Numbered from the stretch's first letter, positions 1 through 10,059 are shown. The stretch is DNA of 64,000 nt from Aurantiacibacter marinus (GCF_001021555.1 NZ_LDCP01000001.1:1116001-1180000), one strand, 5' to 3'. Program-made: numbers and translations. Notes: a model not told the origin generated them from the letters alone.

Positions 1-2232
1 GGTCGGTGCGGGCGTTGCGGGAACGGGCCAATCGCCAAAACTGGCTTCCAGAGCGGCCACCAGATCATCCATTGCGATATCGCCGACAACTGTGATCGAG
101 GCGAGGTCAGGACGCATCCACTCCGCATGTTCAGCCCGAAGATCACTCGCCTGCAATGCTGCGACTGCCGCTGCATTGCCGCTAGTGGAGGCGTAGGCAT
201 AGGGGTGGTTCTGCCCATAAATCAGCGGCAGAAAAGCGCGCTGGGCAATTCCTGCTGGCGACGCAAGTTGCTGGGCAATAGATGCCTCGCGTTGCTGAAG
301 GACGCGCGCAACGGCATCGGGCGCAAAGGCCGGGTTGCGCACCACATCGGCCATAAGATCGAGCGACGGAGCAAGATTTGCGGTCAGCGCAGTCAGCGAG
401 ACTACAGACCGATCCACGCCTGCACCCGCATTGAGCGAGGCACCGAGCGCTTCTTGCTGTTGCGCAATATCGAGCGCGCTGCGGGTCGTTGTTCCTTCAC
501 TCAGCACATCGATCATGGTCTGATGCACACCTGCCTGCCCGATGGGATCAACGACTGATCCGGCATCGAAAACCATGGCTATAGAAAGCTGCGGTACTGC
601 ATCGCGGCGCGCCAACACGACGGGAATACCGTTCGAAAGACTTGCACGCTCAAGCTGCGGGAATGTGAGTTCGCCTACAGGTTCCGGCTCAGGCAGAGCG
701 CGCTCAGGACCTGTTCGTGTGACTTGCACGTCGGAGCCGGTGTCCGGTTCCGGCGCGGGATTGAGATGTTCGTCGCCCCAGCCGCCCAATTCGCCGCCAT
801 CCAGCGTGCGATCACCAGGCACAACCACCAGTGTATATGACGGGCGGGACAGCCAGCGCTCCATCGCGCTGCGCACGATTTCCGGCGTCAGAGCTGCCAT
901 CTGCTCCAGTTCGCTGCGGAAATGGCCTGGGTTCCCGGTGTAGAGCAGGCCCTCGGCAAGGATCTGGCCTTTGCCGCCGAAATTGCCGACGCGCTCCTGT
1001 GAGCCGATAGTGGCGGAAACGAATTGTGTCACGGCGCGGTCGATTTCGTCTTGAGCCGGACCACTGGCGATCATCCGCGCGATTTCGCTTTCGAGAAGTG
1101 CACGCGCGGCGGCGGTATCAACGCCTTGCTTCACATTCACCGTGGCTTGCAGGAAGCTGATCTGTTCCTGCTGCTGCGCATAGGCGGAAACGCTTGTGGC
1201 CAGCTCTTCTCCGCGCACCATGGCATTGTCTAGCCGGGAGGAGCTGAGGCCGCCAAGGATCGCCATGCCAACTTGCAACGGCACGGCATCGGGATGCTCC
1301 ATTCCGGGACCAGTCCATGCCTGATAGATCCGCTCAAGGGGCACCTGATCTGTGATTTCGAGATATTGCGGCTCTGCCAAAGTGACCGGGCCAGCATCGC
1401 GTGTTACCACTGCGGGGCCGCGCTCCAGCTCGCCGAACCAGCGTTCTACCATCGGCCGCGCTGTTGCGACGTCGATATCGCCGGTCAGCGCGAGTACCAC
1501 GTTGTTGGGGGCGTAATTGTCGCGGAACCAGGTTTGCACATCTTCCAGACTGGCGGCAGAAAGGTCCGCCATCGAACCGATGGTCGAGTGGCGATAGGGA
1601 TGGCCCACGGGAAGCAGCCCGTCATTGATCAGGTAATCGACCAGGCCGTAGGGATTGTTGTCACCCTGCCGTTTTTCATTCTGGACAACCATACGCTGGT
1701 TATCGAGCTTTTCCTGACTGATTGCGCCGAGCAGATAGCCCATCCGGTCACTTTCCATCATCAGCGCCAGATCGAGCGCACCGGTGGGTACGACTTCGAC
1801 ATAATTTGTGCGGTCATACCAGGTGGAACCATTGGTGCCGGTGGAGCCTGCCGCTTCCAGCGGAATATCGAAATTTTCGACATTTTCGCTGCCGCCGAAC
1901 ATCAGGTGCTCGAACAGATGGGCAAATCCTGTGCGGCCGCGCGGTTCATGTTTCGAACCCACGCGGTAATAGGTGGTGACGCCGACCAGCGGGCTCTTGC
2001 GGTCTGTGTGGATCACCACTTGCAGGCCATTGTCGAGCGTGAACGTCTCGAAGGGAATGTCCACGGCGGCGATCAGTTCGTCCAGCGAAGCGGCTGCGGG
2101 CGCAGCGGCAGCTTGCGGCTCCGCGATGGCGGCGGGCACACCGGCGGGCGGTGCCACGGTGGTCGTGCAGCCCAGCAGCGCGAAAGCGGCGGTTGCGGGA
2201 AGGAGTGAGCGGAGTGTTTGCGCAAGTTTCAT
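1..2232 (-). CDS. M16 family zinc metalloprotease lipoprotein (partial, C-terminus beyond window)
   Basis: Pitrilysin/insulinase-family peptidase, expected to degrade peptides in the periplasm. The 744 visible residues start with a lipoprotein signal peptide (lipobox Leu-Leu-Gly-Cys near residue 21), then an M16 domain with the inverted zinc motif HLFEH around residue 105 and a downstream Asn-Glu pair (VVQNEKRQGDNN) supplying the third ligand. A second, non-catalytic M16 half begins near residue 520 (LSNGIPVVLARRDAVPQ) and lacks HxxEH, as is normal for two-domain members of about 930-970 residues. The reading frame is open to base 1, so roughly 200 residues are missing. It is transcribed divergently from clpB across about 210 bases. 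The family call is firm; the substrate is unknown. Confidence 0.93.
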   Translation of the reverse strand, partial: MKLAQTLRSLLPATAAFALLGCTTTVAPPAGVPAAIAEPQAAAAPAAASLDELIAAVDIPFETFTLDNGLQVVIHTDRKSPLVGVTTYYRVGSKHEPRGRTGFAHLFEHLMFGGSENVENFDIPLEAAGSTGTNGSTWYDRTNYVEVVPTGALDLALMMESDRMGYLLGAISQEKLDNQRMVVQNEKRQGDNNPYGLVDYLINDGLLPVGHPYRHSTIGSMADLSAASLEDVQTWFRDNYAPNNVVLALTGDIDVATARPMVERWFGELERGPAVVTRDAGPVTLAEPQYLEITDQVPLERIYQAWTGPGMEHPDAVPLQVGMAILGGLSSSRLDNAMVRGEELATSVSAYAQQQEQISFLQATVNVKQGVDTAAARALLESEIARMIASGPAQDEIDRAVTQFVSATIGSQERVGNFGGKGQILAEGLLYTGNPGHFRSELEQMAALTPEIVRSAMERWLSRPSYTLVVVPGDRTLDGGELGGWGDEHLNPAPEPDTGSDVQVTRTGPERALPEPEPVGELTFPQLERASLSNGIPVVLARRDAVPQLSIAMVFDAGSVVDPIGQAGVHQTMIDVLSEGTTTRSALDIAQQQEALGASLNAGAGVDRSVVSLTALTANLAPSLDLMADVVRNPAFAPDAVARVLQQREASIAQQLASPAGIAQRAFLPLIYGQNHPYAYASTSGNAAAVAALQASDLRAEHAEWMRPDLASITVVGDIAMDDLVAALEASFGDWPVPATPAPT

Positions 2233-2390
2233 GCGTGACCTGTTAGCATTGTCAGGCGCGTGGGAAAGCGGTTTTGCATCAGCAAATTGTGTTTGGTCGA
2301 TCACCATCGACGCTTTGGCCATTCCAGACATGGGCAGGGCCTTGGCGAAAGACGAATTCGTTCCAAAATAGAGTTTCAGGGGCGGCAGGC

Positions 2391-2417
2391 CTTGTGTTGC
2401 ATAAGGGCAACATTATC
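2391..2417 (+). promoter_or_regulatory. Candidate sigma-32 (heat shock) promoter of clpB
   Basis: CTTG at 2391-2394 is followed after 16 bases by CATTAT at 2411-2416, resembling the alphaproteobacterial RpoH pattern (CTTG, 16-18 bases, CYTATNT). It lies 30 bases upstream of the clpB start, the expected place for a heat-shock chaperone. The match is to a loose consensus and is unproven. Confidence 0.4.
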
Positions 2418-2446
2418 TTGGTTGCATACAGAGTGAGGGACCCGAC

Positions 2447-5026
2447 ATGAATCTCGAAAAATTCACTGATCGTGCGCGAGGCTTTTTGCAGAGCGCACAA
2501 ACCGTCGCCATCCGGAACAGCCACCAGCGCATATCACCCGAACATATTCTGAAGGCCTTGCTGGAAGATGAGGAAGGCATGGCCGCAGGGCTGATCCAGC
2601 GTGCAGGCGGCAATCCCGGCACGGCGGTGCAGCAGGTTGATGCGCTGCTTGCCAAAATCCCCGCTGTCAGTGGCGGCGGGGCGCAGCAGACGCCGGGGCT
2701 CGATAATGATGCGGTGCGGGTGCTCGATTCCGCCGAGCAAGTCGCAGCCAAGGCGGGCGATGAATACGTGACCGTCGAACGTCTGCTGCTGGCTCTAGCG
2801 TTGGCCAAGGACAGCAAGGCGGGCAAGGCGCTTGCCGATGCAGGTCTCACCGCGCAGGCGCTCAACACCGCGATCAATGAATTGCGCGGCGGTAAGACGG
2901 CGGACAGCGCCAATGCCGAGGCATCTTATGATGCGATGAAGAAATACGCCCGCGACCTGACTGAGGTTGCACGCGAGGGCAAGCTGGACCCGGTGATCGG
3001 GCGCGATGAGGAAATCCGCCGCGTCATCCAGATCCTTGCCCGGCGGACCAAGAACAATCCTGTCGTCATCGGCGAACCCGGCACCGGCAAGACGGCGATT
3101 GCCGAAGGCCTCGCGTTGCGCATTGCCAATGGCGATGTGCCGGACAGCCTGAAGGATCGCCGCCTGATGAGCCTCGATCTGGGCGCCCTGATTGCAGGCG
3201 CGAAGTATCGCGGCGAATTTGAAGAACGGCTGAAGTCCGTACTGGACGAGGTGAAGGGTGCGGACGGCGAGATCATCCTGTTCATCGATGAAATGCACAC
3301 GCTGATCGGCGCGGGCGCGAGCGAAGGCAGCATGGATGCCTCCAATCTCCTCAAGCCTGCTTTGGCGCGCGGGGAACTGCACTGCATCGGCGCGACCACG
3401 CTGGATGAATATCAGAAGTATGTCGAAAAGGACGCGGCGCTCCAGCGGCGTTTCCAGCCGGTTTTCGTGGATGAGCCGAGCGTGGAAGACACAATCTCCA
3501 TCCTGCGCGGCATCAAGGAAAAGTACGAGCTGCACCACGGCGTGCGCATCACGGATGCAGCGGTAGTTGCCGCAGCCCAGCTTTCCGAACGCTACATCTC
3601 CGACCGCTTCCTGCCGGACAAGGCCATCGATCTGATGGATGAAGCCGCCAGCCGCATCCGCATGGAAGTGGAAAGCAAGCCGGAGGAAATCGAGAACCTC
3701 GACCGGCGTATCTTCCAACTCAAGATTGAAGAATCCGCGCTTTCCAAAGAGACCGATTCTGCAAGCGAGGACCGCCTGAAGGTTCTGCGAGAGGAACTGG
3801 CGAATGTGGAACAGCAATCGTCCGAACTGACCACGCGCTGGCAGAATGAACGCGACAAGATCAATGCCGAGGCCAAGATCAAGGAAGCTCTCGACGCGGC
3901 GCGGATCGAACTGGAACAGGCCCAGCGCGGTGGCGATCTCGCGGCGGCAGGGGAACTGCAATATGGCACCATTCCCGGGCTGGAAAAGCAGCTCGCGGAG
4001 GCAGCCGGTCACGCGGAAAACGCTTTGCTGCGCGAAGAGGTGACGGAGGACGATATCGCCTCCGTCGTCAGTCGCTGGACCGGCATCCCGATGGAAAAGA
4101 TGCTGGAAGGCGAGCGCGAGAAGCTGCTCAATATGGAAGATGTGCTGTCCAAGCGCGTGATCGGGCAGGAAAAGGCGATCAACTCGGTGTCCAAGGCGGT
4201 TCGCCGTGCACGCGCGGGCCTTCAGGATCCGGGCCGCCCGATGGGCAGCTTCCTGTTCCTCGGCCCCACCGGCGTCGGCAAGACGGAGCTGACCAAGGCC
4301 TTGGCCGAATTCCTGTTCGATGATGATCAGGCGATGGTGCGAATCGATATGAGCGAGTTCATGGAGAAGCATTCGGTCGCCCGGTTGATCGGTGCGCCTC
4401 CCGGCTATGTCGGTTATGAAGAAGGCGGCGTGCTGACCGAAGCTGTGCGGCGGCGGCCCTATCAGGTCGTGCTGTTTGACGAGGTGGAAAAGGCGCACGG
4501 CGACGTGTTCAACGTGCTGCTGCAAGTGCTGGACGATGGCCATCTGACCGACGGACAGGGCCGCAAGGTCGATTTTTCGAACACGCTGATTATCCTGACG
4601 TCGAACCTGGGCAGCCAGTTTCTCTCCAATCTCGGTGATGATCAGACTGTAGCCGATGTCGAAGATCAGGTGATGGAAGTGGTGCGCAGTCATTTCCGCC
4701 CCGAATTCCTGAACCGACTGGACGAAATCATCCTGTTCCACCGCCTGGCCATGGAACACATGGCGCCGATCGTCGATATTCAGGTTGGCCGGGTGCAGAA
4801 ACTGCTGAAGGATCGCAAGATCGAGCTCGATCTGACCGATGGTGCGCGCAAATGGCTTGGCCGGGTAGGCTATGATCCGGTCTATGGTGCGCGGCCTCTG
4901 AAGCGCGCGGTCCAGCGTTATCTCCAGGACCCTCTGGCCGAAATGCTACTGGCCGGCGAAGTGCCTGATGGCAGCACGGTCAAGATCGACGAGGGGGATG
5001 GTGCGCTGGAAATGGTGGTCAGCTAA
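2447..5026 (+). CDS. clpB: ATP-dependent disaggregase ClpB
   Basis: Hexameric AAA+ chaperone that extracts polypeptides from aggregates together with DnaK. The 859 residues match full-length ClpB: N-terminal repeat domain (1-150), first AAA module with Walker A GEPGTGKT near residue 207, a coiled-coil middle domain (about 400-530, rich in Glu/Lys/Gln), second AAA module with Walker A GPTGVGKT near residue 606, and the C-terminal D2-small domain ending near [22 protein letters not shown]. The start [15 protein letters not shown] is typical of the family and is preceded by GAGGGA. It stands alone and is probably heat-shock controlled (see the promoter at 2391). Nothing in the sequence looks damaged. 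Confidence 0.98.
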   Translation: MNLEKFTDRARGFLQSAQTVAIRNSHQRISPEHILKALLEDEEGMAAGLIQRAGGNPGTAVQQVDALLAKIPAVSGGGAQQTPGLDNDAVRVLDSAEQVAAKAGDEYVTVERLLLALALAKDSKAGKALADAGLTAQALNTAINELRGGKTADSANAEASYDAMKKYARDLTEVAREGKLDPVIGRDEEIRRVIQILARRTKNNPVVIGEPGTGKTAIAEGLALRIANGDVPDSLKDRRLMSLDLGALIAGAKYRGEFEERLKSVLDEVKGADGEIILFIDEMHTLIGAGASEGSMDASNLLKPALARGELHCIGATTLDEYQKYVEKDAALQRRFQPVFVDEPSVEDTISILRGIKEKYELHHGVRITDAAVVAAAQLSERYISDRFLPDKAIDLMDEAASRIRMEVESKPEEIENLDRRIFQLKIEESALSKETDSASEDRLKVLREELANVEQQSSELTTRWQNERDKINAEAKIKEALDAARIELEQAQRGGDLAAAGELQYGTIPGLEKQLAEAAGHAENALLREEVTEDDIASVVSRWTGIPMEKMLEGEREKLLNMEDVLSKRVIGQEKAINSVSKAVRRARAGLQDPGRPMGSFLFLGPTGVGKTELTKALAEFLFDDDQAMVRIDMSEFMEKHSVARLIGAPPGYVGYEEGGVLTEAVRRRPYQVVLFDEVEKAHGDVFNVLLQVLDDGHLTDGQGRKVDFSNTLIILTSNLGSQFLSNLGDDQTVADVEDQVMEVVRSHFRPEFLNRLDEIILFHRLAMEHMAPIVDIQVGRVQKLLKDRKIELDLTDGARKWLGRVGYDPVYGARPLKRAVQRYLQDPLAEMLLAGEVPDGSTVKIDEGDGALEMVVS

Positions 5027-5136
5027 GACGCTCCGCCCAAGGTCACGCTCTTTGCCGTTTGGTCGGCAGAGTGCGTGTCCGGGGCATCTTGTGCAAAAGC
5101 GGGTGACGCAGGCAGAGCGATGGAAAGTCCCCACAC

Positions 5137-5163
5137 GGGGCCAGCAGTCCGCAAAGTGGCCCC
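5137..5163 (+). terminator. Possible hairpin terminator downstream of clpB
   Basis: GGGGCCA (5137-5143) pairs perfectly with TGGCCCC (5157-5163) around a 13-base loop. The following bases (ATACCTTATG) are AT-rich but contain no clean T-run, and the hairpin lies 110 bases after the clpB stop, so terminator activity is only possible. Confidence 0.35.
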
Positions 5164-5381
5164 ATACCTTATGATTGTTACTTCGGATGATGCAGCAAGT
5201 CTGAATAAATAAAAAACAGAGAGATTACAAAGACACAGCCACGATGTGCTACGTTTTTGTCGGTGTCATTCGCAAGATTATGCTGCAATGCAGCAACAGT
5301 GATGCGTTGAACAGAATTTTTGCCGCCGCCAACGTGCGCCGGTACGCAACAATCGGAAATTATGGCACGAATTGGCCTGTG

Positions 5382-5397
5382 TGTGAATTTAGTCACA
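5382..5397. promoter_or_regulatory. CRP/FNR-family operator upstream of the TonB-dependent receptor
   Basis: TGTGA-ATTTAG-TCACA matches the CRP/FNR superfamily consensus TGTGA-N6-TCACA at all ten conserved positions. It sits about 56 bases upstream of a TTGACA element and about 210 bases before the receptor ATG, a usual activator location. Which family member binds it cannot be told from sequence. Confidence 0.5.
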
Positions 5398-5445
5398 GAC
5401 TCAACTAAATCGGGCAACAAAGCCCCACCTAGCCCGTATGCCGTT

Positions 5446-5477
5446 TTGACAAGGGCCACCTGCTATTGCACTGATAC
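5446..5477 (+). promoter_or_regulatory. Possible sigma-70-type promoter of the TonB receptor gene
   Basis: A perfect TTGACA -35 box occurs at 5446-5451. No -10 element stands out; candidates are ACTGAT at 5470-5475 (18-base spacer) or GATACA overlapping 5473-5478. Support comes from the -35 box and from the position between the CRP/FNR-type palindrome and the coding start. Confidence 0.28.
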
Positions 5478-5607
5478 ACGCTCAAGCGTCGCAATATGAG
5501 CAGCTTACCTCTGCCCATCACCTGCTTCTTCGATAACCAACACGTGTGTTGCAGGACGCGCGCTGAACGACTTGTGAATTCGACTATCTAAGGTGGACGG
5601 GACAAAC

Positions 5608-8600
5608 ATGAAAAAATTTCACACAAAGGCCCTTACGGGTTTCGCAGTTTCCGTATCGGCGGCTGCACTTCTGGCCAGCGCGCCTGCATATGCGCAGGAC
5701 GCTGATCAAGACTGCGAAATCGACGCGGCCGGCAATCCTGATGAGGATTGCGATGATCTGGTCAGCGTTGAAGGTGACGGCTCCGCATCTGCAGACGCAG
5801 AAGGCGATATCGTTGTTACCGGTTCGCGCATTCGCCGCGATACATACAACAGCAACTCGCCAATCCAGATCATCACGGCTGAATCAGCCCGCGATGCCGG
5901 CGTTTTCGATCCGACCCAGGTTCTGCAGCGCGCAGAAGCTGCAACCGGTACGCAGATCGACTCCACCTTCCAGGGCTTCGTTCTCGATAACGGCCCGGGC
6001 AACCAGACAGTTAACCTGCGTGGCCTTGGTGCCAACCGTACACTTCTGCTGCTCAATGGTCGCCGTCTTGCGCCATCGGGCGTCGGTGGTTCGCCAACCG
6101 CACCTTCGACCAACCTGCTTCCAGGTTCCTTGATCGAGCGTACGGAGCTGCTGCTTGACGGTGCATCGTCGGTTTATGGTTCGGACGCTGTTGCCGGCGT
6201 TATCAACGTCATCCTGAAGCGTGATTTTGACGGTCTGGAACTTTCCGCCAGCGGCAATATCAATCCGCAGGGTGGTGGCGACGACTACACAATCGGTGCT
6301 GGCTGGGGTGTAAACTTCGACCGCGGCTTCATCGGCATCGGTGCAGAATATGACTTCCGCGACCGCGTTCGTGCGCGGGACCGCGATTTCCTTGCCGGTT
6401 GTACGACCGACTATGAAATCACCAACACCGGCGAAATCCGCACTGTTGAAGTGCTCGACCGTGTCAACACGCTGGTCGCAAGTGGCGGCACAATCGGCCT
6501 TCCGGACAACGACTGTCAGCGTACGGGCCAGGGCCTTCGTGGTGGTATCCAGGATCTCAGCCGCTTCGGCGTTCTCTACTTCACCCCTGGTGAATCGAAC
6601 TCCGGCGTGCCGAACTTCACCGAATCCGGCTTCTTCAACGGCCGCCCCGTCGATTTGAACAACGATGGTGTGCAGGATTTCCGCTTCGCAGACGTCAGCA
6701 CCAACGGTGCTTATCCTGAAACGGAGCTGATCCCGCAGCAAGAACGCTACAACGTCATGGCGTATGGTGAATACGAATTGGGCGGCGATGCGAACATCAC
6801 TCCCTTCTTCGAAGCGCTGTATTCGCGTGCCGATATCGAATCGCGGAACAACAACGTTATCGGTAACGCAATCAGCGTTCCTGCGACGAACCAGTTCAAT
6901 CCGTGTAACCCGTTCCAGCCAGATGGTGTTGACTGTTTCAACCTCGGCCAGATCTTCAATGGTGTTGCACCATTTGGTCTCGTCATTGATCAGCCGGTCC
7001 GTGCCCGTAACGTGATCGCAGGCGATCGTGATAACTTCGATACCACGATTGAACAGTACCGCGGTGTCTTGGGTGTGCGCGGCGATCTGCCGTTCCTCGG
7101 TGACAGCTGGACATTCGAAGTTGCTGGTACTTACACCACGTCGACCGGCTTCTCGAGCGCTGTCGGCCTTCGTGAAGACAAGCTGGCGTTTGCACTCGGC
7201 ATCGATCCGACTGCCGACTTCAACGGTGACGGCATCGTCGATAACGATGGTGACGGTATCGCTGACGACTTCGACTCCTCCGCTCAGTTCGGTTCGCTTT
7301 TCGGCTTCCCGTCCGCTGGCACGCCTTGCGACACCACCATCCTGGCCAATCCGGACAATGCGTCGCCTGATCTGCTCAACGGCTGTGTTCCCGTTAACCT
7401 GTTTGCTCCAAGCCTGATTGGTCCGGCAACCGGTGATTTCGCCACACAGGCAGAGCGGGATTATGTTCTGGGTGTTCGTGAATTCGACACGCAGTACGAC
7501 CAGATCCTGATCTCGGCCTTCGTAACCGGCGACATCTTCGAACTGCCTGCAGGACCAGTTGGCGCAGCCTTCGGTCTCGAATGGCGCAAGGATGAAATCA
7601 CTTCGACCACCAACTTCGTGACCGGCAACGGGTTGTTCTACAACTTCAACGCCGACCGCGGTGCTACGGGTAGCAAGTGGATCCGTGAAGCTTTCGCTGA
7701 AATCGATGTTCCGGTGTTCGATGATGATCGCTGGGGTGAATTCAACTTCAACGCAGCAGCCCGCTTTACTGACGAAGAGTTCTATGGCTCCGCCGGAACA
7801 TACTCTTTGGAAGGTGGCTGGCGTCCGGTTGACGCAGTTCTGCTGCGGGCCACATACGGTACGTCTTTCCGCGCACCAAACCTGCGTGAAAACTTCCTGA
7901 CCGGTACAACTGGTTTCCAGACCATCACCGACCCTTGCGCAGTCCCGACTGTCGCATTTGTTGGCGGCGCCTATGTGGAAAGCCTGGACCAGCGTGAAGC
8001 GACCGTACTTGCAAACTGTATCCGTGAAGGTCGTGACCCGACTACCGTCGGTATCAATCTGACCGGCCGTGTCCCGAGCGTTACTCAGACATCCGGTGTT
8101 GAAATTACCCGCCAGGGTAGTCTCGATCTCGATCCTGAACGTTCAACATCCTTCACAACCGGTGTGTCGATCGCCGAAAGCTATGGTGATTGGGACTTCG
8201 CGTTCTCGGGCACGTATTACAGCATCGAAGTGAAGGACTCGGTCGTCCAGTTGTCGGCTCCATTTGCGGTCAACGATTGCTTCACACGTGACGGCGCCCG
8301 CAGCCAGTTCTGCGATAGCGTATTCCCGAGCGGAGCACCGGGCGATTTCGGCCTCATCACGGCCGCTGACATCGGCTTCCTCAACCTTGACCAGGAAAAG
8401 GTGAAGGGCCTTGATTTCAACGCCAGCCTTGGCCGCGAATTCATGGTTGGTGGCCAGGCAGTTGATCTCGGTCTTGATCTGCGTGCCAACCACCTCATCG
8501 AACGTAGCACGACATTCATCGACTTGAATGACAACGAAACGTTTGACGATTCCACTGGCGAATTCGGTCTTCCGAACTGGACCGGCCGTGCCACCTTTAC

Positions 8601-9036
8601 AGCTGGTATCGATCGTTTCGGCTTCACCTGGCAGACACGCTGGGTTGGCGCACAGAACCAGAACCCTGCAGGTGTTGACGCTTTGTCTGATGCCTTCGGC
8701 TTCGGTCCTGACGGCCAGCGTACCGGCTTCATCGGCAGCACGTGTACCGGCGGTGGTTCGCGTGGAACTGACGGCCAGCCGAACGGAATTGTTGAAGGTG
8801 ACGGCGTTTACTGCCGTGACATCGGCTACACCGACGACTGGTTCGAGCACGCTGCTTCGATCCGTTACACGACTGATCTGTTCATTCTGCGTCTCGGCGT
8901 GTCGAACATTTTCGACACCGCGCCGCCGCTGGTTGATTGCGGTGAAGTTGGCCTTTGTATCTCCAACGTTCCAATCGGTGGTACTTTCAACCTCGATGGC
9001 CGCGAGATCTTTGCTTCGGTAAACGTCCGCTTCTGA
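5608..9036 (+). CDS. TonB-dependent outer membrane receptor with calcium-loop-like inserts
   Basis: Outer membrane active transporter of 1142 residues, longer than typical siderophore receptors (700-800). I place the start at the ATG at 5608 rather than the GTG at 5593, because it gives a clean signal peptide (MKKFHTKALTGFAVSVSAAA, cleavage after AYAQ near residue 30). A TonB-box-like IVVTGSRIRR (about residues 68-77) precedes the plug (NLRGLGANRTLLLLNGRR, then ERTELLLDGASSVYGSDAVAGVINV). The C-terminus has the beta-barrel signature LRLGVSNIFDTAPP and ends in Phe. Asp/Asn/Gly loops resembling EF-hand or thrombospondin-type calcium sites occur near residues 348, 537 and 971. GGT, CGT and GTT codons are visibly frequent, as in strongly expressed genes. 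The substrate is unknown; sphingomonad relatives often import glycans or peptides. Confidence 0.95.
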   Translation: MKKFHTKALTGFAVSVSAAALLASAPAYAQDADQDCEIDAAGNPDEDCDDLVSVEGDGSASADAEGDIVVTGSRIRRDTYNSNSPIQIITAESARDAGVFDPTQVLQRAEAATGTQIDSTFQGFVLDNGPGNQTVNLRGLGANRTLLLLNGRRLAPSGVGGSPTAPSTNLLPGSLIERTELLLDGASSVYGSDAVAGVINVILKRDFDGLELSASGNINPQGGGDDYTIGAGWGVNFDRGFIGIGAEYDFRDRVRARDRDFLAGCTTDYEITNTGEIRTVEVLDRVNTLVASGGTIGLPDNDCQRTGQGLRGGIQDLSRFGVLYFTPGESNSGVPNFTESGFFNGRPVDLNNDGVQDFRFADVSTNGAYPETELIPQQERYNVMAYGEYELGGDANITPFFEALYSRADIESRNNNVIGNAISVPATNQFNPCNPFQPDGVDCFNLGQIFNGVAPFGLVIDQPVRARNVIAGDRDNFDTTIEQYRGVLGVRGDLPFLGDSWTFEVAGTYTTSTGFSSAVGLREDKLAFALGIDPTADFNGDGIVDNDGDGIADDFDSSAQFGSLFGFPSAGTPCDTTILANPDNASPDLLNGCVPVNLFAPSLIGPATGDFATQAERDYVLGVREFDTQYDQILISAFVTGDIFELPAGPVGAAFGLEWRKDEITSTTNFVTGNGLFYNFNADRGATGSKWIREAFAEIDVPVFDDDRWGEFNFNAAARFTDEEFYGSAGTYSLEGGWRPVDAVLLRATYGTSFRAPNLRENFLTGTTGFQTITDPCAVPTVAFVGGAYVESLDQREATVLANCIREGRDPTTVGINLTGRVPSVTQTSGVEITRQGSLDLDPERSTSFTTGVSIAESYGDWDFAFSGTYYSIEVKDSVVQLSAPFAVNDCFTRDGARSQFCDSVFPSGAPGDFGLITAADIGFLNLDQEKVKGLDFNASLGREFMVGGQAVDLGLDLRANHLIERSTTFIDLNDNETFDDSTGEFGLPNWTGRATFTAGIDRFGFTWQTRWVGAQNQNPAGVDALSDAFGFGPDGQRTGFIGSTCTGGGSRGTDGQPNGIVEGDGVYCRDIGYTDDWFEHAASIRYTTDLFILRLGVSNIFDTAPPLVDCGEVGLCISNVPIGGTFNLDGREIFASVNVRF

Positions 9037-9065
9037 TCTTTCAGAACGTCAAACTGATAAAAGGG

Positions 9066-9102
9066 AAGGCCCCGCAACTTCGGTTGCGGGGCCTTCTTTT
9101 TT
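9066..9102 (+). terminator. Strong intrinsic terminator of the TonB receptor gene
   Basis: An uninterrupted 13-bp stem (AAGGCCCCGCAAC at 9066-9078 with its complement at 9083-9095), closed by an ultra-stable C(TTCG)G tetraloop, runs into a T-rich tail to 9102. It lies 30 bases after the receptor stop codon. Confidence 0.93.
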
Positions 9103-9226
9103 GCGCAGGCCACATCCATCACGGCGCCGCAACTTAGCTTGCTTGACCGGGCCGTGATGCGCGGTAGGACCATGGCAGAATGATACAGCGTCGCTGCAAT
9201 GGCGCGCATCCGTCAGGAGCCCACGC

Positions 9227-10012
9227 ATGAATATCGACAAGACTATTTCCGCCATCGTTACAGGCGCTGCATCGGGCCTGGGGGAGGCAACGGCGCGGGC
9301 GCTGGCCGCCAAAGGCGCAAGAGTCGCCATTTTCGATATGAATATCGAAGCCGCAGAACAGGTCGCGGCTGATATCGGCGGGGTGGCCTGCCGCGTCGAC
9401 GTTACCGATGAAGTTTCCGTCGATACAGGATTTGCAAAGGCCCGCGATGCGCATGGACAAGAACGTGTGCTGGTCAATTGTGCCGGCATTGCACCCGTCG
9501 GCAAGCTGGTGCGCCGCGACCGGGAAACCGGTGAGATCAGTCATCTCCCCGTCGAAGCGTTCCGCAATGCGATCGATATCAATCTGGTCGGATCATTTCA
9601 GTGCATGGCCAAAGCGGCAGCGGGCATGATGATTCTGGATCCGCTAGACGAGCAAGGTGAAAGAGGGTGCATCATCAACACTGCATCCGTAGCGGCGGAA
9701 GACGGTCAGATAGGGCAAGTTGCCTATGCTGCATCAAAGGCCGGCGTGAAGGGTATGACCTTGCCGGTAGCGCGGGATTTGATGAACGAAGGCATTCGTG
9801 TGAATGCAATTCTGCCCGGTATTTTCCGCACCCCAATGCTGGCGGGATTGCCGGAAAAGGCGCAGGCGGCGCTGGCGCAAGCAGTGCCTTTCCCAAAACG
9901 GCTGGGCGATCCGGCAGAATATGCCAACCTTGTGTGCTTCATGGTTGAAACCGGCTATTTCAACGGTGAATGTGTCCGGCTGGACGGGGCCATCCGTATG
10001 CCGCCGAAATAA
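9227..10012 (+). CDS. SDR oxidoreductase, HSD10-type 3-hydroxyacyl-CoA dehydrogenase-like
   Basis: NAD-dependent short-chain dehydrogenase of 261 residues, close in layout to the 17-beta-HSD10 / 3-hydroxy-2-methylacyl-CoA dehydrogenase group used in fatty acid and branched-chain amino acid breakdown. Visible elements are the Rossmann motif TGAASGLG (about residues 12-19), acidic FDMN after beta-2 (favouring NAD over NADP), NCAGIAP, the catalytic Ser in NTASVAAEDGQ and the YAASKAG Tyr-Lys motif, and a C-terminus ending GECVRLDGAIRMPPK. The ATG at 9227 follows a GGAG sequence. mtnP follows 47 bases later on the same strand and the two may be co-transcribed. The exact substrate is inferred from family resemblance only. 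Confidence 0.88.
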   Translation: MNIDKTISAIVTGAASGLGEATARALAAKGARVAIFDMNIEAAEQVAADIGGVACRVDVTDEVSVDTGFAKARDAHGQERVLVNCAGIAPVGKLVRRDRETGEISHLPVEAFRNAIDINLVGSFQCMAKAAAGMMILDPLDEQGERGCIINTASVAAEDGQIGQVAYAASKAGVKGMTLPVARDLMNEGIRVNAILPGIFRTPMLAGLPEKAQAALAQAVPFPKRLGDPAEYANLVCFMVETGYFNGECVRLDGAIRMPPK

Positions 10013-10059
10013 TGGCGGGGCATGTCAATCTGATGAAGCAAGAGGCGTAAGGGGAAATC

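Larger units (their letters stand above)
5027..5607. other. 580-base non-coding regulatory gap between clpB and the TonB receptor
   Basis: I find no credible gene here; the short open frames lack ribosome binding sites and protein-like composition. The left part contains a 7-bp hairpin (5137-5163). The middle and right parts are AT-richer than the flanks and hold a perfect CRP/FNR-type palindrome (5382-5397), a TTGACA box (5446-5451) and an ACACGTGT octamer (5540-5547). The length and contents suggest regulated transcription of the receptor gene. Confidence 0.6.

Noticed and set aside
1273-2208. 311-codon plus-strand open frame opposite the M16 protease
   Set aside because: The minus strand encodes a complete M16 catalytic half with the HLFEH zinc motif; the plus frame has no motif.
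2795-4759. 654-codon minus-strand open frame inside clpB
   Set aside because: It is antisense to an intact clpB, has biased His/Arg/Gln-rich composition typical of the complement of a GC-rich gene, and shows no domain or ribosome binding site.
5540-5547. ACACGTGT octamer upstream of the TonB receptor as an operator
   Set aside because: An eight-base palindrome with no flanking symmetry or repetition is not enough to call a site; noted only as part of the gap.
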